Assembly (NCBI GenBank): GCA_003451355.1
Contig: DMDX01000015.1
Coordinates: 44,856-51,685 of the forward strand
Length of the DNA: 6,830 nt
Source: Cryomorphaceae bacterium
GTDB taxonomy: Bacteria; Bacteroidota; Bacteroidia; Flavobacteriales; Schleiferiaceae
Direction: 5' to 3'
Part shown: positions 1-5,728 of the stretch, one piece after another
Layout: each line of letters opens with the position of its first letter
Numbering within the stretch: position 1 is the first letter of the stretch
The notes under the pieces: generated by a model
Told to the model about the DNA's origin: nothing
What the model saw: the letters and a program-made list of their open reading frames with translations, nothing else
The model's database searches: none
Program-made: the position numbers and the translations under genes

Positions 1-301
1 CTCACGCCTCGAAGGCCTACCTATGGCCGGAAAGACGGGAACGGCACAAAATCCGCACGGCCAAGATCATTCTATATTCACTTCATTTGCCCCATTAGAC
101 AAGCCCAAAATTGCCATCGCTATAATCGTTGAAAACGGCTACTGGGGATCGCGATGGGCTGCTCCGATTGCTAGTTTGATGATGGAATCCTACCTCAACG
201 ACACCATTACCCGTCCTGATTTGTACCGCAGAATGGCCGAGGGTAGTCTTACTGGCGAATACCGAGTGAATCAAGTAGAAACCGAACTGCCCCCCTATTA
301 A
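1..301 (+). CDS. mrdA: Penicillin-binding protein 2 (peptidoglycan D,D-transpeptidase), C-terminal part only
   Basis: This is the last 99 residues of a class B penicillin-binding protein; the gene starts outside the window and the frame is open from base 2. The visible part carries the KTG box (bases 32-40, in AGKTGTAQ), the third catalytic motif of penicillin-binding transpeptidases, followed by the usual strand pattern with FTSFAPLDKPKIAIAIIVEN and the closing helix of the domain. The SxxK and SxN motifs must lie upstream. The protein cross-links new peptidoglycan in the periplasm and is anchored by an N-terminal helix. A hydrophilic tail of about 35 residues (TRPDLYRRMAEG onward) follows the domain. 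The stop codon overlaps the rodA start (TAATG), which points to PBP2 of the elongasome and not the division enzyme FtsI, whose partner is FtsW. The family is certain; the PBP2 subtype rests mainly on the neighbour. Confidence 0.93.
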   Translation, partial: SRLEGLPMAGKTGTAQNPHGQDHSIFTSFAPLDKPKIAIAIIVENGYWGSRWAAPIASLMMESYLNDTITRPDLYRRMAEGSLTGEYRVNQVETELPPY

Positions 302-1587
302 TGCAACGTCAGCCAACTACCGCTCCCCTTGTAGGCCGCCTCGACCAACTTAGTACAGGCTTAGTCGTGTTTCTAGTCCTCTTCGGATGGATGAATATTT
401 TTGCAACGGTAAGTCCCATCGACGATACTTGGGCATGGAGTTGGTCGAATGAGGCGGGAAAGCAATTGGGCTTCATCGGGCTCGCCGGCGTGCTCGTACT
501 CTTGGTGCTTTTGTCGGACGCACGTCTGTTTGAAGTGCTCTCATGGGCCGTGTATGCCCTATCTCTGGTCCTTTTACTCGCCGTACTTGCGTTCGGAGTC
601 GAGCGCGGCGGAAACAAGTCGTGGTTAAGTCTGGGTGCGTTCGGCCTTCAACCATCGGAATTTGCCAAATTAGGAACTGCACTGGTACTGGCAAGGGTTC
701 TCGGACGCACTCCTAACGGACTCAAGTCATGGAAGTCCCGTTGGCTTCCTATGGGAATTGTAGGGCTACCAATGCTACTTATACTTTTGCAGCCTGATGC
801 CGGTTCGGCACTCGTGTTTAGTGCGTTTCTGCTCGTTTTTTATTTTGCAGGCCTGCCTGGATTCTACCTTTTTGGTGTTTTCGGCATTACTGCCCTCTCG
901 GTCCTTTCGCTCGCCCTTTCACCAACTGCCGTACAGTGGATTATTGGCGGAACCGTGGTCCTGAGTTTGGCCATTACTCGGATTCGGACCCGCTTGAATT
1001 TTATTCGCTTTGTGAAGCATCCCGCAATATGGCTAGGTCTTGGTGCATTACTATGGACAAGTGCAGTACAGCAAGTTTTTGACCAGGCCCTAAAGCCGCA
1101 CCAGCAAATCCGCATCAAGCTTCTACTGGGCCAAGTGGACGATCCGAGTGCCGCAGGCTACCAAACGGCACAATCGCTAATTGCCATTGGGTCTGGAGGT
1201 CTTTTTGGTAAAGGGTACATGGATGGAACGCAAACGCGGCTGCGATTTGTTCCCGAGCAAACTACCGACTACATCTTTTGCACGGTCGGCGAAGAATGGG
1301 GTTTTCTGGGGTCGCTGGTTGTACTTGGTGCATTTGCTGGACTCATCATACGGATTACGCTCTTGGCCCAACGTCAAAAGCACGCCTTTGGAATGTACTA
1401 CGGACTTGCCGTAGCGAGCATCCTCTTTGTTCACTTCACCGTAAACATCGGAATGACGCTTGGAATGATGCCCGTCATTGGAATTCCTCTCCCGTTTTTT
1501 AGCTACGGAGGCTCGTCCCTTTGGGCATTTAGCCTAATGGTCTTTGTGTTTTTGCGCTGGGACGCCTACCGCTGGGAGAGCCTCTAA
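301..1587 (+). CDS. rodA: RodA, SEDS-family peptidoglycan glycosyltransferase of the elongasome
   Basis: This 428-residue integral membrane protein polymerises lipid II into glycan strands together with PBP2 during side-wall growth. Signature SEDS segments appear in order: RGGNKSWLSLG (102-112, with the conserved Trp108), LQPSEFAKL (116-124), QPDAGSALV (164-172), HQQIRIKLLLG (267-277), AIGSGGLFGKG (295-305), FVPEQTTDYIF (316-326) and the C-terminal PLPFFSYGGSS (397-406). Asp323 in the TTDY segment matches the catalytic aspartate position of RodA/FtsW enzymes. About ten hydrophobic segments are visible, and the long periplasmic loop before the last helices is intact. Length is near the family's usual 370-420 residues, with a somewhat extended stretch at 211-262. 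The start ATG overlaps the mrdA stop by one base, so translation is probably coupled. FtsW is the alternative, but the PBP2 neighbour and the loop sequence favour RodA. Confidence 0.96.
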   Translation: MQRQPTTAPLVGRLDQLSTGLVVFLVLFGWMNIFATVSPIDDTWAWSWSNEAGKQLGFIGLAGVLVLLVLLSDARLFEVLSWAVYALSLVLLLAVLAFGVERGGNKSWLSLGAFGLQPSEFAKLGTALVLARVLGRTPNGLKSWKSRWLPMGIVGLPMLLILLQPDAGSALVFSAFLLVFYFAGLPGFYLFGVFGITALSVLSLALSPTAVQWIIGGTVVLSLAITRIRTRLNFIRFVKHPAIWLGLGALLWTSAVQQVFDQALKPHQQIRIKLLLGQVDDPSAAGYQTAQSLIAIGSGGLFGKGYMDGTQTRLRFVPEQTTDYIFCTVGEEWGFLGSLVVLGAFAGLIIRITLLAQRQKHAFGMYYGLAVASILFVHFTVNIGMTLGMMPVIGIPLPFFSYGGSSLWAFSLMVFVFLRWDAYRWESL

Positions 1588-1601
1588 GTGCTCGAAGCGG
1601 T
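1588..1601. other. 14-bp convergent intergenic junction between rodA and ppiD
   Basis: Only 14 bases separate the rodA stop (1585-1587) from the ppiD stop (1602-1604 on the - strand). I looked for a bidirectional terminator. The best stem is GAGC/GCTC (1578-1581 with 1590-1593, 8-base loop), which is too weak and has no T-run. Either transcription from the two sides overlaps or termination is not by a simple hairpin. Confidence 0.6.
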
Positions 1602-3674
1602 TTAGTAGAACATACCGCGGTTGTCGGTCACCTTTGCGGAACCCAACAACGACTGAAGCAGCATGCGCTGGGCATTGCCCGCCAGGCGGTTGTTTTCTGC
1701 CGCCATATCAGCTGCAGTCAGGCTCGGTGCTGCGTCAAACGTGTTCACCACTTTGAAGCGGTACACACCGTTGCTTCCTTCGATAACCTCAGATTCCGCA
1801 CCAACCTTGCTTCCAGCCGCAATTCCCACGACTTTAGGTTCGCGACCGCTCACCAAGAAAGGTGAGGCAAGCGTGACGTTTGCCGGAGTCCAATTGAGCT
1901 GCTCGGTCTTGGACATACGCTCGGCAAGTACGCGAACCTTCGCGCGGTTCAAGGCAAGTGCATTGAGGTCGTCCTTTACCGCGTCCAGAGGCTTGTAACC
2001 CTCTTCAAACGCACCAGAAACGTACACTACTGAGTACGACTTGTAGTTGTTGTTGACGACACTCACCTCGCCGACCTCGCGGTCCTCATTGAACATCCAA
2101 CGAACTACCTCGCGGCCGTCTGTAAGACCCATTACTGAGGCGTCCGTTGCAGTGACATTGCGGGCGGGCAGCATTGCAACGCCGAGCTGGGCAGCAGCCT
2201 CTTGTGGCTCCTTACCCTCTTGAATGGCCTTCGCCAAAGCGCTAGCCTGTGCGTAAATCTTTTGCTCAGTCTCGGGGCTCACATCGATGCGGCGAACAAT
2301 TTCTGCCAAGCGCAAGGCAGGACGTGAACCCTTTTGACCCGTAACCTCAACAAGGTGGAATCCAAATTCAGTCTCGACAAGGTCAAAGCTCCCAGTGCGG
2401 CGCTCAAAGCAGAACTGTTCGAACGCTGGAGTCATCATTCCTGGCTGGAACCAACCGAGGTCACCCCCTTTGGATGCCGCTACGACGTCACTGCTGAGCG
2501 CCTCGCTGGCAGCGGCAAAAGAAGCTCCGCTTTTAATAGCAGCAAGCAAACTGTCGGCAAGTTCCTTGGCCTCTTGGTAGCTACGCTGTGCGCTTGAGCG
2601 CTCTGATCCCGCGTATGCGATGAGAATGTGCTTCGCGCGAGCCGAGTCTGGCAACGCGGCACGGCTCATCACCTTTACTAAGCGGTACGAGTCTCCATCT
2701 TGAATGGGACCGCCTACAAAACCCGCGGTCATTCCCTGGATGGCCTCGAGGACAATTGGATTAATAGAAGATTCCGGACGAAGACTCGGCGTAGCAAAGA
2801 CATCGCTATTGGCCGCTGCAAATGAACTGTCGTCGGATGAAGCCGCGAAATCTGCAGCCAATGTGCTCAATTCGAGCTTCACCTTCACAAGGTCTTCATC
2901 GCTTGGGGCTAGGGGGAAGTCTGCGACAAATCCGTCGCGAACAGGCTTAGTAAGCTTGAAGCTTGATTTGTACTCCGCGTACACTGCCTTGTAGTCGGCA
3001 TCTGTAGCCTCAACACTGCTGTCGGCAACCTCAGAGACCGACATAGACGCCACCTCGAGTTGGATCTGGCGATTGTTCCGGGCATTCAGGGCATTTTGAA
3101 GGGCCAGCGGCATGCGCATTCCCGCAGAAACCGCGTCGTAAATTTTGTTGCTCAAGCTTTGGTTCTTGATGTCGCTCTCGAACGCAACCCAGCTTTCGTA
3201 CTGAGCGGCGGCCTCGGAAGACTGCTCTCGCTGGTCGCGCAAGTTTTGCAGCGCACTGCGCAAGAGATCAGGGCGGAATGCTCCGGTATTAGGGTCCTGT
3301 AAGCCCGGCATCTGCTGCACTGATGGATTTAGCTCGATGACGCGGCGAAGCTCCTCGTCGGTAACGACGAATCCCAAGTCTGCCATGGGCTCGACCAGGA
3401 GTTTTTCGTTGAGAAGATTATTCCAGACCAACTCGCTGATTTGGAGCGGCGAAGCTTGGGCGTACTGCGGATTTTGACGAAGCTCTTCGACATCTTTGTT
3501 AAACTCGATGTACGAAATCTTGGTGCCGCCGATGCGACCTACCGCGTCTTTGTCGCCTTGAAAAAGTACGTTTCCAGAGGATAAAAAGTCCGTCAAAACG
3601 AAAGCAATCAGCGAGATACCGATTACTGACACGACCAAGCCTGAACGGCTGCGAATAGCTTCAAAAAGTCCCAT
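1602..3674 (-). CDS. ppiD: PpiD/SurA-type membrane-anchored periplasmic peptidyl-prolyl isomerase/chaperone
   Basis: This 690-residue protein is likely a periplasmic folding factor for exported and outer-membrane proteins, tethered by one N-terminal helix. A short cytoplasmic start (MGLFEAIRSRSG) is followed by a membrane segment at about 12-32. Next comes a SurA/PpiD-like N-terminal region (45-240), which includes the ISYIEF segment and the helix pair around NNLLNEKLLVEPMADLGF. A canonical parvulin (PpiC) domain follows at about 344-447. It retains AKHILI (His349), SSD (Asp396), GGDLGWF (403-409), MTPAF (Met414, Phe418) and FGFHLVEV (His440), so catalysis is plausible although some PpiD proteins are poor isomerases. 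Flanking stretches look like degenerate parvulin modules. The C-terminus DNRGMFY resembles the ending I recall for Bacteroidota PpiD. The start is firm because the membrane helix follows directly. It is last in the envelope gene run, 61 bp after the CNNM/CBS gene. Confidence 0.93.
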   Translation of the reverse strand: MGLFEAIRSRSGLVVSVIGISLIAFVLTDFLSSGNVLFQGDKDAVGRIGGTKISYIEFNKDVEELRQNPQYAQASPLQISELVWNNLLNEKLLVEPMADLGFVVTDEELRRVIELNPSVQQMPGLQDPNTGAFRPDLLRSALQNLRDQREQSSEAAAQYESWVAFESDIKNQSLSNKIYDAVSAGMRMPLALQNALNARNNRQIQLEVASMSVSEVADSSVEATDADYKAVYAEYKSSFKLTKPVRDGFVADFPLAPSDEDLVKVKLELSTLAADFAASSDDSSFAAANSDVFATPSLRPESSINPIVLEAIQGMTAGFVGGPIQDGDSYRLVKVMSRAALPDSARAKHILIAYAGSERSSAQRSYQEAKELADSLLAAIKSGASFAAASEALSSDVVAASKGGDLGWFQPGMMTPAFEQFCFERRTGSFDLVETEFGFHLVEVTGQKGSRPALRLAEIVRRIDVSPETEQKIYAQASALAKAIQEGKEPQEAAAQLGVAMLPARNVTATDASVMGLTDGREVVRWMFNEDREVGEVSVVNNNYKSYSVVYVSGAFEEGYKPLDAVKDDLNALALNRAKVRVLAERMSKTEQLNWTPANVTLASPFLVSGREPKVVGIAAGSKVGAESEVIEGSNGVYRFKVVNTFDAAPSLTAADMAAENNRLAGNAQRMLLQSLLGSAKVTDNRGMFY

Positions 3675-3735
3675 ACCTAGGTGTAAATAAGGTCGCGAAT
3701 ATACAAATTAGCAACCGGTTGGCCGCGTGCCCCTG
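3675..3735 (-). promoter_or_regulatory. 61-bp gap upstream of ppiD, possible weak promoter region
   Basis: This is the only sizeable non-coding gap in the window. It has an AT-rich centre (3683-3711). On the - strand it holds TATATTCG (complement of 3696-3703), one mismatch from the Bacteroidota -7 consensus TAnnTTTG. However, no TTG lies about 20 bases upstream of it; the nearest is only 8 bases away. No clear Shine-Dalgarno sequence precedes the ppiD ATG, which is usual for this phylum. A ppiD-specific promoter is therefore possible but poorly supported; read-through from the upstream genes is equally likely. Confidence 0.2.
3712..3721. repeat. 10-bp perfect palindrome CAACCGGTTG between the CNNM/CBS gene and ppiD
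   Basis: CAACCGGTTG reads identically on both strands. A second perfect 8-bp palindrome, ACCTAGGT (3675-3682), abuts the ppiD start codon in the same 61-bp gap. Such sites can be operators for dimeric regulators, but a 10-bp palindrome is expected several times by chance in a window of this size. No copies in other promoters are available here for comparison. There is no T-run, so it is not a terminator stem. Confidence 0.3.
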
Positions 3736-4971
3736 TTAGGTATCGCGTCGCACGCAAACCTGCTTGACGCGCTGCGCCTCCATGCTCTCGACCTCAAGGC
3801 GCCACGGGCCAACGACCACGACTTCTCCAGGTTCGGGCAACTTGCCTCCGAGGTCGGTAATTAAGCCTCCCAGGGTAGTAAAACGTTCGGATTCAGGCCA
3901 CTCAAAACCATAAGTATCGTTGAGGTAGTCCACTTCAAGTCGTGCGTCGAGGCGGTATTCGTCCGATCCGAGCACCTGCTCGACCAAACTATCTTGATCG
4001 TGCTCGTCGTCAATTTCACCAAACAGCTCTTCAATAATGTCTTCGAGGGTCAAGATTCCGACCAAATCACCCAAGTCGTCCACGACTAAGGTCATACTGC
4101 GCTTCTCGCGAATGAGTTGGTGAAAGACATCCTGGGCATTCATTGCCTCGGGCACGAACGACAGCGGAGTGAGGACACTGCGCAAGCTCTTTGGCTGCTT
4201 AAACAGCTCGAACTGGTGCACGTATGCGAATGCGTCATCCAGACTTTCGCGGTAAACCACCAGCCGACTGTAGCCCGTTGAAACAAACGTGGCCTTGAGG
4301 TCTTCAAGGCTGATACTTAGCGGAACCGCGACAATTTCTGGCCTCGGGACCATGCACGACCGAACTTTGACTTCAGCGAAGTCCAATGCGTTGCGAAACA
4401 GCTCGACTTCAGGCTCTTGAGTATGCTGCTGGCTGGCTTCGTCGACCAAATGGTTGAGGTCCGCAAGCCCAAATACGCGGGCTGATGGAGCCAATTGGGG
4501 GTCTGCGCCCAACCACCTTAAAATAAGTGCACTGAATCGACCTAAAAGCCAAGTAATGGGCCAAAAAAGCACAAAAAAGAATCCCGCCGGAACCGCAACC
4601 CACTTCAAGGCCGCGTTGGCCTGCTCGCGAAAGAGCGCCTTGGGAATGTACTCTGCCATAAAGAGTACTCCAATTGTGGACACGAGGGTTTCCGTGAGCA
4701 CTGCCAGCGGAACCTGCATAAACTTCAGCAAATACGGATGAAGAAGCTTGGCCGTCTGGGCTCCGACCACCACCAGCGCAAGCGTGTTACCCACGAGCAT
4801 CGTCACGATAAAGCGCTGCGGATGCTGCATCCAGTGCGTTACCCAAAAAGGAATTGACTTGCGCTTAAGGTCAATTTCAAGCTGAAGTCGGTTGGCCGAC
4901 AAAAATGCGATTTCAGATCCCGAAAAGAATGCCGAAGCAACGAGCGCCACTAAAAGCACGAGTGAACTCAT
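3736..4971 (-). CDS. CNNM/CBS-domain membrane protein (hemolysin C/CorC-type, putative Mg2+/Co2+ exporter)
   Basis: This 411-residue protein has the full CorC/HlyC-like layout. A CNNM (DUF21) membrane domain spans about 1-190, with SGSEIAFLSANR (17-28), VGNT (60-63) and AEYIPKAL (106-113), which are typical family motifs at the ion-binding region. A pair of CBS domains follows at about 205-320, beginning with CMVPRPEIVAV and ending in VGILTLEDIIEELFGEI. A C-terminal CorC/HlyC-associated domain lies at about 335-408 (EYRLDARLEVDYLNDTYGF, then TTLGGLI). Family members export or sense Mg2+ and related divalent cations, with CBS domains binding nucleotide in the cytoplasm; true hemolysin activity is not implied. 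The length is normal and nothing is truncated. Its ATG overlaps the stop of the 66-residue gene upstream (ATGA, 4968-4971), showing translational coupling. Flavobacterial GldE belongs to the same family, but no gliding gene is nearby, so I do not use that name. Confidence 0.93.
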   Translation of the reverse strand: MSSLVLLVALVASAFFSGSEIAFLSANRLQLEIDLKRKSIPFWVTHWMQHPQRFIVTMLVGNTLALVVVGAQTAKLLHPYLLKFMQVPLAVLTETLVSTIGVLFMAEYIPKALFREQANAALKWVAVPAGFFFVLFWPITWLLGRFSALILRWLGADPQLAPSARVFGLADLNHLVDEASQQHTQEPEVELFRNALDFAEVKVRSCMVPRPEIVAVPLSISLEDLKATFVSTGYSRLVVYRESLDDAFAYVHQFELFKQPKSLRSVLTPLSFVPEAMNAQDVFHQLIREKRSMTLVVDDLGDLVGILTLEDIIEELFGEIDDEHDQDSLVEQVLGSDEYRLDARLEVDYLNDTYGFEWPESERFTTLGGLITDLGGKLPEPGEVVVVGPWRLEVESMEAQRVKQVCVRRDT

Positions 4972-5168
4972 GACTGAGGGCCTTGGCTACTGCGAATTCG
5001 CTGGCGGCGACGCCAGTAGGCCATTCCCAATGCCAGGACCACAAATCCGGCAAACAAAAGTGCACGGGTGGGGTCGCTCGAGCGAAGGGACCACGCGGAT
5101 TCCGCCGAAAGAACGGCGACCACGTAGTACATCCATTCCATGGTTCTAAGACTGCGAGCTGGCTTCAT
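4968..5168 (-). CDS. Small two-helix inner-membrane protein of unknown function
   Basis: This 66-residue reading frame fits exactly between lptC (17-bp gap) and the CNNM/CBS gene (4-bp ATGA overlap), which is strong contextual evidence that it is translated. It shows two hydrophobic segments, about 12-28 (WMYYVVAVLSAESAWSL) and 36-52 (ALLFAGFVVLALGMAYW). Positive residues lie before the first (Lys2, Arg5, Arg8) and after the second (Arg53-55, Arg57, Arg59). By the positive-inside rule both ends should face the cytoplasm, with a very short periplasmic turn around 29-35. Met10 (5141) and Met13 (5132) are alternative starts and leave both helices intact; no Shine-Dalgarno sequence separates the choices. 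I do not recognise a named family. A small membrane protein at this position in other Flavobacteriia is something I recall only loosely. A role alongside LptC or the CNNM protein is inference from position. Confidence 0.75.
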   Translation of the reverse strand: MKPARSLRTMEWMYYVVAVLSAESAWSLRSSDPTRALLFAGFVVLALGMAYWRRRQRIRSSQGPQS

Positions 5169-5185
5169 GCTTCAAAATTACCGTT

Positions 5186-5728
5186 TTAATTGCCGTCTGC
5201 GCTTCCGGACACCTCAAAAATGCTGTAGGTGGACAGATCGTCCTGGGCTTCGAATCCTGTTCCGCTCAGCGTTTGGCCCTCTTCGCGGATTTCTACCCAC
5301 GATTCGCCGTAAACCCGGCCCTCTTCGCGGTTCCAAAAAAGGGATTGAGTGCGCAGCGTTTTGCGCTCGCTCGTTTGAATCAGGACATTGCCCTGAAGTT
5401 CCCAAATGCGCTCTTTGACGTCGCGGATGATTCGGTCTGCACTCATTTTCGTTCCCGTCGCACGGTTACCGGCCCATTGCGTAGCGCGAACATTTCCGCT
5501 AAATACTTCCCGCGTTGGGTTGTTGGCGGTTCGCTCCTCTTCCCAACGGTCGGATTGGAGCTTCCACTGCACGTCACTCGTATCCGCGTAGACTACAGAA
5601 ATCCCGAACTGCACCGTCGACGGCCCCTGTGGTTGGGCGCGGACGCGCTGAACGTCATGGGCGTCGTTGCGGCACGAAGCCACCACGACGCCCATTGCGA
5701 GAATCAGCCCGAATTTAGTAGCGAACAA
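5186..5728 (-). CDS. lptC: LptC-like LPS export protein, predicted lipoprotein
   Basis: LptC is the membrane-anchored periplasmic part of the LPS transport bridge, passing LPS from the LptB2FG transporter toward LptA. Here the mature part (about 40-175) shows a run of short beta strands typical of the LptC/OstA fold: FGISVVYADTSDVQWKL, then TKMSADRIIRDVKERIWELQ, GNVLIQT, LRTQSLFWNREEGRVY and GTGFEAQDDLSTYSIFEV. I chose the TTG at 5726-5728. It gives a complete lipoprotein signal, MFATKFGLILAMGVVVASC, with Lys5, a hydrophobic core and lipobox VAS-Cys19. The in-frame ATG at 5693-5695 leaves only seven residues before the cysteine and no charged n-region. The first ATG further up (6074-6076) would add a spurious 116 residues lying over the TPR gene. 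With the TTG start the gene overlaps the TPR stop by 14 bp. E. coli LptC uses a transmembrane anchor instead of a lipid anchor. The protein identity is firm; the start is likely. Confidence 0.88.
   Translation of the reverse strand: MFATKFGLILAMGVVVASCRNDAHDVQRVRAQPQGPSTVQFGISVVYADTSDVQWKLQSDRWEEERTANNPTREVFSGNVRATQWAGNRATGTKMSADRIIRDVKERIWELQGNVLIQTSERKTLRTQSLFWNREEGRVYGESWVEIREEGQTLSGTGFEAQDDLSTYSIFEVSGSADGN

Noticed and set aside
1181..1414. A 77-residue + strand reading frame inside rodA in another frame
   Set aside because: It overlaps the most conserved SEDS motifs of rodA and encodes nothing recognisable.
1578..1593. A GAGC/GCTC stem at the rodA 3' end as a terminator
   Set aside because: The stem has only four base pairs with an eight-base loop and no following T-run on either strand.
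4454..4741. A 95-residue + strand reading frame inside the CNNM/CBS gene
   Set aside because: It is antisense to the membrane domain of a clear family member, with Ser/Lys/Ala-rich low-information sequence.
3736..4971. Naming the CNNM/CBS gene gldE (gliding motility)
   Set aside because: The family matches, but there is no gldD or other gliding gene in the window, and generic CNNM/CBS paralogues are common.
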